Source of the DNA: Lantana camara | Lineage: Eukaryota > Streptophyta > Magnoliopsida > Lamiales > Verbenaceae | DNA length: 64,000 nucleotides | NCBI GenBank assembly: GCA_037501455.1 | Contig: CM074857.1 | Coordinates: 106,487,501-106,551,500, forward strand | Direction: 5' to 3' | Shown: one piece after another, positions 35,841-46,846 of the stretch | How positions within the stretch are numbered: position 1 is the first letter of the stretch | Layout of the letters: the number at the start of each line of letters is the position of its first letter | Translations under genes and position numbers: made by a program | The notes under the pieces: generated by a model | Seen by the model: only the letters and a program-made list of their open reading frames with translations | Database searches by the model: none | What the model was told of the DNA's origin: nothing

Positions 35841-35879
35841 GTAGTAATACCATTTCTTCTAATTATAGGACAATTTTAA

Positions 35880-36290
35880 CGCATGAAATATGATATAAAT
35901 TAGGGATAAAAAAAATTTGTCATTCGAACTATAGACGTTTTTAAATTTTCACACCCAAACTAAATTTCGTAACATACCATCATCCCTACTTCACATTTAT
36001 TATAAAAGGAAAAAATATTGTTTGCCATCCGAACTTTGCTTCTTTTTGCAGTTTACTATCCCAACAAACTTTTCTTGCAAATCGACATCCAATCTTTGCA
36101 TTTGTAATAAACTGCCATCTAAACTTTTTTTTGGTGGTTTTGATGAAAATACAATTGACGTTTATCTTTTATAAACATGACACGTATCATATTTTTTAGC
36201 TAAAACCAAACACACACAAAAAAAAAAAATAAAAAAATTCAGATGGTCGTATGTTACAAATGAAAACATTGGATGATGGTTTGTAACGAA
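35880..36290. repeat. Probable MITE-like repeat
   Basis: Words such as GTTTGCCATCCGAACTTTGC and GGATGATGGTTTGTAACG suggest inverted arms around a centre with ACATGACACGT. Ends and target duplications are not clear. No coding capacity. Confidence 0.35.
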
Positions 36291-36294
36291 AATC

Positions 36295-36628
36295 TGTTGG
36301 GATATTATGATAAGATATTTTGTAACAATTAGATCCTAGATTAGTTTAGATTATTAAAGAAAAAAGAAGAAAAGTCTAGAAATTAGCACATGATTAATTA
36401 GCCATAAATATCAAAAATAAAATATGGGTATATGTAACCGACCTAGCAAAGTCGGCAAGCAACCGCTATAAATATGTACAACCCATTTGCATTTGTATGG
36501 AATGAAAAAGAAGTTCTATTTCCCAATTCCAACTAAATCCTTCCTACTTTTCCTCCGTCCAAGCCTATCACTATTATTTCTCATTTCTCCACTTTCTCCC
36601 AATTAATATTATTTTATAAATTCCAACA
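36295..36628 (+). mobile_element. Solo LTR, 334 bp (copia-like)
   Basis: Begins TGTTGGGATATT and ends TTCCAACA, giving TGTTGG...CCAACA termini. CTATAAATATG lies at about 36468-36478, an LTR-type TATA box. Flanks AAATC (36290-36294) and AAAGC (36629-36633) form a 5-bp duplication with one mismatch. The size and ends fit Ty1/copia LTRs. There is no internal sequence, so it is a solo LTR from recombination. Confidence 0.65.
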
Positions 36629-37189
36629 AAAGCTTCGCCATTTTACTGCATTATGTGACATTTTATCATTCAATCTATACATACTTTTATGTTGAGATAA
36701 TTATAATGGCATAACCAGACATTTGACCTAATTACGCAAACTTCACTTGTTTAAAAAATTACACAAACTTCCCCTATCATTGAATTTACATCACATTTAG
36801 ATCTATGAACTTTTGATGATGTCATCCATAACGCCCTTTTTACCTTTAAAATGTACTAGACAATTGACTTTAAATTCACGATTGTAATAACATGCGTCCG
36901 ACCAAGCCTCATAACATGCAAGGGGAAGTTTTTGTAATTTCTCAAACCTTTAGCCAAATTTGTGTAATTAGGTGTTACAGTGCAAATACCCCTTTAATAT
37001 TCTATTCAGATTGATGTGCATTATACAATATATTATACCCCGCCCGAAGATGTGATACACGACCACCTAAAACAGCTTACAATTAGGATGATGAAGAATG
37101 GCTAAAACATGTGTATAATTTGGATGAAGAAATGCTTCTATGTTTATTGCTGCCCTGCTTCATGAGTTCAGAGACGGAGCCAGGATTTA

Positions 37190-37290
37190 AGATAAGGGGG
37201 GGGGGGGCGAAATTTTAATTTTGGGGGGGCGAAAATATAAAAATTTCAAAATATATATACAAACTTAAAAAAAAAAAAAAAAAAAAATTA
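37190..37290. repeat. Transposon-end-like G-run and poly(A) patch
   Basis: GGAGCCAGGATTTAAG, a 13-base G run, GCGAAATTTTAATTTTGGGGGGGCG and then A20 or more. The GGAGCCAGGATTT phrase recurs at ends of plant DNA transposons, but only one end is visible. Confidence 0.3.
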
Positions 37291-37429
37291 GGCCCATGCA
37301 TGAGTTGAGATAGCTTTAGAATACAATCACTGTTTAAAATGAAAATCAGCACTGACTTGTTCCTTGAATGCATGGTTTTTAGGTGCAGTGGATGATATTT
37401 GAAGAAATCAAGAGAATCGAGGAAGTCAT

Positions 37430-37898
37430 GGATCGTTCCAACTGTTGATTGTCTAGTTAGTTAGCTGAGGAAAGAGAGGATTTCTAATATGGATGGAGAT
37501 ATGGTGTATCAAGAGAGATATCAAGATGGAGATGCAGAATATCACGTGAGATATCAAGAGAGAATAGGAATTGGATAAGTTTCAATATTTAGTTTGATAG
37601 GATTTATATTATATTATTTAATATTTCGTAGTTATATTACGTTGTTTATTTCAGCACTTTAAGGGTCTTACTAGGTTTAGGATATCTTTACCTTTATATA
37701 TTGTTAGTCTTGTTACGTTTACAACATTCAAGCAATAAACAAACTTTTCAATTCCCAATCCCTTATCTCTGAAATCTCTCTCTCCCCCCTCAATTTCCCC
37801 CGGCCGGACGGTCCTTCGGATTATCCTTCTCTTCTCCTCTATTTCTCTAACGAGCCTGAGACTGCTCTAAAGTCTCTTACGATACGAAACCGTATCAA
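37430..37898 (+). repeat. Possible copia-like LTR remnant
   Basis: Contains direct repeats of AGATATCAAGAKRGA (37505-37570), a TATATATTG box near 37696 and the phrase CAAGCAATAAACAAAC near 37731, followed by a C-rich leader and an ACCGTATCA end. The arrangement is LTR-like, but a matching TG start and target duplication were not found. Confidence 0.3.
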
Positions 37899-38226
37899 TT
37901 TCATTAGAAATTCAGTATTCAGTGACATTTTATATTTACCGGGACCTCTTGCATTGGGGCAAAAAATGCCTTCTTTTAGCTGCATATATTTTGGGTTCGA
38001 TCCAGGTCGGACCTTTTTGGTTTATGAATCGTGAAAGTACTTATGTTCTTTTCTTACATGGTTTTCGTTCTTTGAATATTAATTTTCCCTCCTCGCATGT
38101 TTTGGAAATGTCGATGCTTGAAGATTGTACAAAGTGCTGATAGGCTACAGAGATTATATAACAACGAGTGAGATACATGCATGTTTCACATAGCTATGGA
38201 ATGTCTACTAACAACAACTATTATGT

Positions 38227-41200
38227 TCAATGCATTGAGTTGAACCGCTTGTTGAATCGTCTAGAAAACGTACGAGGAAATGATCGAACCTCACCCAGCA
38301 ATGGATCCGCCGGACCATTTGCGAGGCCTGATGAATTGTGGTCCGTTGATCTAATATCATAATTTGTTCTCTCTCCTCCATCACCGTTGGAATCACAAGA
38401 CGACATTGCCTTTTGATTCTGAGTAACTACCTTTATTTCTAGCAGAGGTTGTGACTGTTTCGAGACCTGTACTTCTTCTTGGACCGCTCCTATATCCTCC
38501 ACCGGAAATCTACCATCTCCATACCAATAAGCAATCAACCAATAAACTACCAAATTCGTCGAACTCATAATTGCCAAAATCGCGTAGTATGTACACAGAT
38601 GACTCCCCTCTATATGATCTTTAAACAATCCCCTCAAACTGAGGATCCAAACTGCACTCAAGAACTTCCCCATTCCCATCACACACTCTCGAAAAGAAGG
38701 GCCGTATCCTGAAATTGACTTCGAAACCTGAGAATCGAAGAAACTCTCGAACCCGTCTCCAGAAAGTCCCTTCATGGCTCCCAGCAAAATAAACTGTGGA
38801 ACCATCCTGAAAACGCTGCCTACAAAACTCTCGTTTATCCATGCAGCGATGCAGCAGAGAACGCAACAGAACATGCCTATACCTATCCTGAAAAGAATCA
38901 ACCTTTGTACAATGTTGTTGTTCTTTTTCTTACTTATCTTTTCAAGAACAAAGTCAGACATTTCTGCGATGACGAATTGTGTGAACCTCTCTAGAACTAT
39001 AAAGAAAAGGATCAGGAAATTCTTGTCAATGTCCTTTGCTTCTTCGAGAAAGAAAGTCTTCCCGGTGGCAACAACTAGACTAAATGTGAGGAAAGTTGCC
39101 CATAACGGAAGCATCTTTAGCAAGAACTTCACTCCCATCACTTGCTCAACTGTGCAAAAGTTCTTGTTGTTGTTTCCGGTGTTTCCTTGATCTTGTACCA
39201 CAATTGCAGCTCTATCTAACCATCTGTTATTTGAAATGACCTTCATTAACATGTATTAATAAATGATAACGGTTGGGTAACAAACCCATCCCACATGGGA
39301 AGATTGGAAGAAATTTATCCAATATATAAACGAACTCCCTCTGACCCGTTATCTCATCCATTAAATTTAACGGAATATCCTGTGCGAAATACAATATCAT
39401 TGGGGAGTTAGGGTTGAAAAATTACGAACTCCCCCTGGCCCATTATCTCCTCCACTAAATTTAACGAAATGTGTGAAATTTACTATTTTATGCAATACTG
39501 TAGATATTGCCCCTAATATGCTGAAATTCAGTGGGTATATGCAATAAAGAGCCCAAAGGTAAGGAGGTTAATGCAAGAACTGAAATTTTTATGGGGTTTG
39601 ATGTAAATACTTAATGATATTTTAATATTTTTATGATAAACTAATTTCATATTGAGAGTTTATGAATGCCTAATATTTTTCTGTAGATATTGATCATTCA
39701 TGTTCAACGTTTCAAATAATTGTTTAAATGACTTTGACGGATATTTATGTGAATTTATTATTACATTTATTGATATTGGTGTGTTTATTATGATTTTCAA
39801 TTTTGAAGGAAAAATTTGATAATGCACTAATTGATATTTGTGTGGTTTTTTTTATATGAATTTTTATTTTGAGGAGAAAATTGCCATGATGCAAATAAAT
39901 AATTTTAAATTAACTTTAAATGAATTTGTACAAAATATATTTAAAACTAAGAAGTAAATATAAGAAGGAATTTATAACTTTCTATCCTATTTCAGAAAAA
40001 TAAATATGCATGGAATATCTAATTTAATTTATATCTATAGATAAAATATAAAATATTAAATTAAATAACAACTTTTAAATACAAAAAAAATCCAAAATTA
40101 ACTAATATTACAATTATATCATCAAACTCTCAGTAAAATTACAATATACCCCCTAAGGGTGTTTTTGGAATGTAAATATGAGTTTGAACGGTGTTATTAA
40201 CGGTAGGTGAAATTTATGAGAGAAAGTGTAAAGGTCAGGGAGAGTTCATAATTTCTAAAACCTTAAGGGGGTAATCTGTAATTTCACCAAAGTTTGGAGG
40301 GGTTGTTCGTAATTATTCCTAATGTATGAACTTATAATTTAGGTTTGAATTGTGGCCCCTCCTACATTATAATATTGGTTCCAAGTATGCATCAAACGAC
40401 TCAATAGTCTTAACCAAAAAAAAAATAAAAATCAAATGACTCAATAGTCTAACTTGGTTCAGTCATACCAACATAATAAGGGAGGCGTATTTTATATTTA
40501 TAATGTGATTGACCTAAAGTATAAGGAAAAATAATCAATCAAATAACATACAGCACCACCAAAATTAGAATGAGCACACGAAGAGTACACACACCTCAAC
40601 CATGGGACACGAGGCAAGAGCTGCTCCGGCGACTCCACATTTCTCTTCACCACCGCCGCATAGATCACAAAAACAACATCATTGAGCGGACTGCCAGTGG
40701 GTTCATCATACGTGTAGAATCTAGAACCCAACAAGAACCACAGGAATCCTACGCCCATCGCTATTGCTGACACCGTCAAGAGCACCCTAAATGATTCTAT
40801 ATGTATTTGCGAAGTTCCAGTTCCGTAAATGGCGACGATGGCGGCCGACAACGAGACTAAGTTCCACCAGAACTTGCCGCGGCTGATGGCTCTCTCTTCA
40901 TCGTATTCTTGTGCTCTTTTCTCATCTTTCGCCAATATTTGATCACCAAGAAATGATTTTAGCGTTACCCGTTTGGCTGATTGTGATAGAGTTATTAGCA
41001 CCAATGCGGGGTAGAATATGCCAAGGTGAAGAACCCTTTCTTTTAAACTTGCTGCAATAACAGATAGCACCAATCCCTACAAATAAAAGTAAAAAAAAAA
41101 AAAGAGGAAATTTAGAACCAGAGGGTGGACCTGAAGTTGGGAATCAACTTTGCATAACACTCAACATATTTGCAACAGTCATGGAATTGCGGAGGAGAAA

Positions 41201-41415
41201 GATGAAAAACCTAATTTGGATATTTGAAGAGAGTGAGGACTACCCTTTTAATAATCCAATTTTCTCTCCAACTTTTTACTCTGTTAGTTTTCCAACCGAA
41301 TTGCCAAATGAATTGGCTCCAAAATTTAACCAATACGGGCCACTTGCATTGCATGTGATTTTTTCCTTACATTTTTTAACATTTGTTAGACAGAGAACTA
41401 AAATTGAGAAATTAA

Positions 41416-41452
<37 letters not shown>

Positions 41453-42762
41453 AATGTGAGAAAAGTTAAAAGATCAGGTTCAAAATCGAAAATAACTTTC
41501 ATAAAGGATTTTCCCTTATTTAAATCAACTCATGCAAAGAATTAGCTAATGAGATAAGAGTTGTTCATATCTCATAAATTAATAAGTAATTTAGTACGCA
41601 CATGACCTATGTGATGAGACAATAAGACACCCTGCGCACAAAGACCCCGAACAATCAAGAAACAATTTGAGAAGTAAAAATTTAAATGCAAGATACATTT
41701 ATGTGATATCATATTAAGTAATCTGTGTTTGGATTAACTCAACACCAAAACTAATGTGGACGAGGTGAGAGTTATCCAAACATTATAAAAACAGTAAGAT
41801 GTAATCGAAAATCGAGCTGTTAACATAAATTTATAAACTTACGATAATGTAGAGGATGGTGGAAGAAATCACCGTATGGAAGAGTCCCAAATAAGCATCA
41901 GCTATATAAGCAAAGAAAATCTGCAAAACTTCATAAGCTCCTTGGTGTAAATTCACCATTGTAACAGCTTGTAGCAGAGTTGGAGGGTCTATCCAATCGT
42001 CAGTGATATGCGTAACCAGGATATCAAACACTGCGTACTCCACGAATCGGTACGTGAACAACAGACCTATAAATACACACATATACAGTTATATCTATCG
42101 GAATTAGACTTTTTTTTAGTGATTTTTTTGAGCAAGTATCCCTAAAATCAGAAATGATAAATTAAAACCAAAAAATGCAAAATGGAGTATGTTATTGTCC
42201 CAAATTTACAGTTTTTTTTATTTTTTTATTTTTCGTTTCTTCTTCTTCTTGTTTTTTTTGTTTTTGGGAATGCAAATAAATATAATTAATAAAAACAACT
42301 TATTTTTGTATCTGAATTTCAGATGCAAAATTGATAAATATTTTCTAGCTAGCTACTTTGCAATGAAAATTCGGCTGCAAATAAATATAAAAAAATAAAA
42401 AATAATTAAACTTTGCAACAAATTTTCAATTGCAAAATTGGTACACACTACGTGGCTTACATGCTACGTCTTCAGTTCTTTGCAATCGAATTTCAATTGC
42501 AACCATGGTTGTAAAAATTCGATTGCAAACATTTACAATGATGGTTTTTGCAATTGAATTTTTTAGTTGCAATTCGATTGCAAACTACTATTTTTTGTGG
42601 TAAAATGATTTTTTCCGATTGCTAAAGTCGATGTTTTCGTTTAATTTTTATATTATTACCTATGACGAAGAAGATTGCCTTGGACAACACAACATAGTAC
42701 CGGAAGTTGTTGAGGAACCAAACAACGATCACCTTCATGGCTGCAGGAGAGCTCTCTGCCAT
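38227..42762 (-). CDS. NPF-3: intact NRT1/PTR-family (NPF) transporter, 601 aa
   Basis: Minus-strand exons: 42762-42660, 42066-41843, 41076-40595 and 39223-38227. The junctions are GT-AG with phases 1, 0, 2, and the lengths sum to 1806 nt (601 codons plus stop). The protein begins MAESSPAAMKVIVVWF. Exon 2 has AVTMVNLHQGAYEVLQIFFAYIADAYLG, matching the family's TM2-TM3 region (VN-W-G, AD-LG). Exon 3 has FLLGSRFYTYDEPTGSPLNDV, matching the central-loop FLLGTR-Y signature. Exon 4 starts WLDRAAIV, the usual FLDKAA site. The protein should be a 12-helix membrane transporter; the substrate is unknown. The first-helix ExxER proton-coupling motif is missing (it reads LFTYRF). It is the only one of three local paralogues without a lesion. 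A possible relation to NPF5.5-type members is a guess. Confidence 0.85.
39320..40330. repeat. Inverted-repeat (MITE-like) sequence in NPF-3 intron 3
   Basis: GAACTCCCYCTGRCCC followed by TTAAATTTAACG occurs twice directly (about 39333 and 39430). Its complement-like GGTCAGGGAGAGTTCATAATTTC occurs near 40235. Together they suggest a decayed non-autonomous DNA transposon with long inverted arms in the 1.37-kb intron. Ends are not resolved. Confidence 0.4.
41418..41450 (+). repeat. Poly(A) tract in NPF-3 intron 2
   Basis: An uninterrupted run of about 33 A. It might mark the tail of a retroposed sequence, but nothing recognisable precedes it. Confidence 0.6.
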
Positions 42763-43520
42763 TGCATTATTGTTTTAGAGCCTGCAGGGAGGGGAGGAGA
42801 AGTAAGGGTCCATTTTTCGCTTTGCCCCCACTAGTTCATTCATATGAAAGTTTGCCCCTTCAAATCATGGGAACTTAAGTTTTCGTCCTCTCCAAGTTCA
42901 TACTGAGGTTCTGAAAAAGAATTTTGAATTTAATTATGAATAAGACATGAATGCTCGAACTATAAACTAGTATGTGTATTTTAAGTGATTTTTTATTTTC
43001 ATTGGAATAATATTCATTTTGAAAGACCTTAAGCAAAATAATAAAATTACTCGAAATCGACTAAGGTGGAGATTAACTTAACTGCAATGAATTGATCTCT
43101 CTATATCCAAATGACAAACAAAAATTTACTTGTTGGGGAACGAGTTTTAAGTAATTCGATTAAATGTCAATAGCTCAATTTTTTAAATTAAAAAAAGACA
43201 CGAGAAATTAGATTGTAACTAGAGACATTTACAATAGTTTAAGAATATGAGGCGACTAAAGGGTGTAAAATGTATTACTTTTATAATATGAGACAATAAA
43301 ATGTTAAATGCACATTGTGGAGGGGGCTAAGTAAAATAATCATATTTTAAGGGCATCAATCATTCGGAATACCCCATGTAATCCCATTATGTGTTCTTTT
43401 TGAAAAGAGGTTTAATTTGGCTTATTATAACTTCCTCTTAATCTTTGTCCACTCCTTTTCGTGAGGCTTTTCAGCAATAATTCAAGGCTTCCTTCAACGA
43501 GTGGTTGGAAATTTAAGATC
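42763..43520. other. Upstream region of NPF-3
   Basis: AT-rich, no ORF of interest. It contains the NPF-3 promoter by position, but no clear TATA box was picked out. Confidence 0.4.
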
Positions 43521-43578
43521 AAGGCAAAATGTTTTTTTTTTTTTTTTTTGACAGCAGAAGCCCACAGAAGGGCAGAAA

Positions 43579-44322
43579 TCAGGCCAAACAGTCGGCCAGA
43601 AGAAAATCAACAAGAAAGGGCGGAGTAAAAGAACCACCCACGCAAGCCGGAGCTGCATTGCGAGCTAACGTATGAGCCACGGTATTGGCATCACGTCTGA
43701 CAAAAAGGAAACGACAACAAGAGAAGGGGCTCGCCAAAAATCTGATATCCTGGACCAGATTACCAATCGAAGAGCAGTCATCCAGAGTCGCCTTAATTTT
43801 GTTGATGAGGTTGAGGCAATCGCTTTCGATCCAGATATTCTGCCAACCCTTATCACGAGCAAATTCCAAAGCACGGGCTACGACAACAACTTCCATAGCT
43901 TCCGGCTCTAAGGAGCTCTCAAATCTATCTCAAAGCCAGCCCAAACAAGTCCCGCCATGGTCACGTGTCACAATCCCAATTCCCGCCTCCCCTTTGTTAG
44001 CAAACAAAGCCCCGTCCACATTAAGTTTAACAAAACCTTGGTCAGGCGGAGTCCAACGGCACACAACATCATTTCCAATCGGGGGGAGGGAATCAGCAGA
44101 GGGGGGAACGTGGTGAGAGAGTGCGAAATCAACCAACTCATCCGTTCGCCAACGACAACCTTCCGTCCTCACTTTATTTCTTAACCACCAAAAACCCCAT
44201 AAGATCAAGGAAAATTTCGCACACTCGCCCAAATCAAAAGAAGAGAAGATCATCCCGATCCACTCGTGGACTCCCCCCGGGAAATTCGAAATGGTAGTCC
44301 AAGGGAGGAACGAGATTGCCAA
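43579..44322 (-). pseudogene. LINE ORF2 C-terminus with RNase H
   Basis: Two frames on the minus strand together give WGFWWLRNKVRTEG, then FVKLNVDGALFANKGEAGIGIVTRD, ARALEFARDKGW, WIESDCLNLINKI and FVRRDANTVAHTLAR. This is the plant LINE RNase H domain with its D, E and D positions. A frameshift near 43900-43930 separates the halves. Confidence 0.75.
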
Positions 44323-44344
44323 ACTTGGCGAGCAAAAGGACAGG

Positions 44345-45985
44345 CAAAAAGAGTGTGCTTAATATCCTCAATCTGCTTTTGTCCCTAAACGCCTCATTAC
44401 TGACAATGTTCTGCTTGCTTTTGAGATCACTCATTTTCTGAAAAGGAAAACCAGGGGAAGAGATGGTTTCTTTGCCTTGAAGCTTGATATGAGCAAGGCT
44501 TTTAATAGAGTTGAGTGGAGGTTCCTGACGTGGGTGCTTGAGAGGTTAGGTTTCCCTCCTTCTCTGATTCATCTTATCTCTGCCTGTATTACTTCGGTCT
44601 CTTTCTCCTTTATTTTTGATGGCGCATAATTTGGTTCGATTACCCCGGAGAGAGGCATTCGCCAGGGCGACCCTCTCTCGCCTTACCTGTTTCGCCTTTG
44701 CGTAGAAGTCTTTTCACTTTGGTTATAGGATTTGAAGAGCAAAGGTATTTTGCAGGGGGTTGCTATTTATAAGAATGCCCCTCGGATTTCCCACTTGTTA
44801 TTCGCTGATGATACGCTTGTGTGTGGGCGGGCAGATGAGCAGGCTTTTGATGGTATTGCTGGTATTCTTGACTTATTTTCTAAAGCCTCGGGCCAGGTGG
44901 TAAATTTCCAGAAGTCTTCAGTTGTTTTTAGTCAAAATGTGACCCCTGAGGCAGGTTCGAGTTTAGCTTCTCGCTTGGGAGTGCAGAGAATGGATAAATT
45001 TGATCTCTACTTGGGCCTTCCTTCTGTTGCTGGAAAATCCAAGAAATCCTTATTTGCCTCACTCAGAGAACGTATTAGGAAGAAAGTTTCTGGTTTCTCT
45101 GAAAAGAATTTACCGTCTGCCGGTAAAGAGATTTTGATCAAAGCTGTTCTTCAGGCAATCCCCTTTTATTCTATGAGCTGTTTTAAATTGCCGAATTCCT
45201 TTATTAGAGAGCTTGACTCATTCTCTGCAAACTTCTGGTGGAACAATAAAAATCGTAACCGTATTCACTGGCTTGCTTGGGAAAAGCTTTACCTCCAGAA
45301 AAGTCGTGGTGGTCTTGGTTTCAGAAATTTCAAAACCTTCAATCTTGCTCTCTTAGCCAAAAAGGCCTGGCGAATTGTTTCGTTTCCGAATTGTCTCCTT
45401 AGTCAAGTTCTTAAAGTGAGATATTTCCCTAACACTGATTTTTTTGGCGCGGGTTTGGGGCGTTCGCCCTCTTTCACTTGGAGAAGTATTTTGGAGGCCA
45501 AGCCTATCTGAAGGCGGGTTCAAGATGGCGCATTAGTTATGGTAATTCTGTTAATATCTGGAGCGATAGATGGCTACCGAGACCGAACTCTTTTTGTCCT
45601 CTCATTCGGTAGACACGGGACCCGACGATCACCCGAGTTAGCCAACTCCTTCTCCCTAATTCTGCGGGTTGGAATCTGAAGTTGATTGATAAAACTTTTT
45701 GCCCTAGTGATGCTGCTCTTATCCGAAGCATCCTGTTGGGACGTGTGGAACGGGATGATAAACTTATTTGGCATTTTGAGAAAAGTGGTTCTTTCTCGGT
45801 CCATAGCGCACATCGAGTGGATCTGGCTCTTGATGGAGCTTCCCGTGCCTCCTCCTCTTTCTCTGGTAATGGTTTATTTTGGAAGAAGATTTGGAAGCTC
45901 CATGTGGCTCCGAAAGTTCGGGTCTTTTATGGAGAGCTGCTCATGACATTCTTCCGACCTCCTCGAAACTCCGTTCTAGACACTG
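44345..45985 (+). pseudogene. LINE reverse transcriptase and zinc-binding region (inverted 5' part)
   Basis: The plus frame reads [26 protein letters not shown] and HLLFADDTLV (the FADD catalytic pair), then the LYLGLPSVAGKSKK and FWWNNKNRNRIHW regions that follow the RT in plant LINEs, and finally KLHVAPKVRVFYGEL, the start of the zf-RVT region. In-frame stops (for example TAA near 44628 and TAG near 44729) and a frame change near 45510 make it non-functional. The enzyme would copy LINE RNA at the target nick. Confidence 0.8.
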
Positions 45986-46005
45986 TTCTGTAGAAGGAAA
46001 ATATG

Positions 46006-46846
46006 TTGATCACTTTAACTTTTGACGCACAAAGTTGATCAATTTTGATATATGATTTACAAACACTTTTTAAAATATCATTTTATCATTTTAAACATTT
46101 ATCGCGTAAAAATTAAAGAAAAAAAGTAGTAAGTCAATGTTATATCTATATCATCGTGTTTATATTCATGCATTATAGTTGAATTAGGTTAAACTAAGAA
46201 TATATTTTTGTTATGTCGTGTCGATCACTTCTCACTTGAAAATTTCAAGAAAAAAGTCGTGTTGTCGTATTCATATCATATGTTGGAAAATCCGTTTTGT
46301 GGTAGTACTAGATTATCACATATAATAGATAATCAGATTTTGCAATATACATATGATGTACAATAAGACATGTAATTCCAAAAGTAAGTACCAGAAACAT
46401 GTTGAAAACATACATATTGAGATCTAAATACCAGCAACATGTAGATCCAACATATCCATTGCGACATAAGTTGCATCTGCCAATAGATCCTCCATACTCA
46501 TCATGATATCAGTATCACCGTTACATAGATTCACGTAAAGATAAATACCAGAATCTAATAGATCAAAATAGACATAAATACCATAACAATAGTATGCAGA
46601 AACATATCGATATAAGTACCAGTAATGTACCAGAAATAGATTCATATGAATATGAAAAGTCAGAACAATACTAGAAGGTAAACCGAGAGACTTATCATTT
46701 GTTATGACTGAATCGTGAAAAATGCCGACTTTTCTTAAAGAAGTATTTGCCCCACTACCGGTGCATTGGGTTGTCGCAAAGCTCCTTCAAGGATAAGACA
46801 GTTCAAAGATTTCCGAATCACAGATATGCACGATTTTAGAGGAATT
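46006..46846. other. Unassigned AT-rich sequence
   Basis: No gene seen. The region from about 46390 to 46650 repeats words like ATACCAG and CAGAAAYAT at loose intervals, probably degenerate repeat sequence. Confidence 0.4.

Larger units (their letters stand above)
43532..45993 (-). mobile_element. LINE (L1-type) with twin-priming 5' inversion
   Basis: The left part (43532-about 44340) is the 3' end of a LINE on the minus strand with an A tail (a T run at 43532-43549 on plus). The right part (about 44341-45993) is the upstream part of a LINE ORF2 on the plus strand. The plus part ends in the zinc-binding region just before where the minus part begins in LINE order. That is the layout expected from twin priming. 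Imperfect direct repeats flank the whole: AAGGCAAAATG (43521-43531) and AAGGAAAATATG (45994-46005). Confidence 0.75.

Noticed and set aside
41181..41459. 92-aa ORF in NPF-3 intron 2
   Set aside because: It ends in poly-Lys from an A tract and has no family resemblance.
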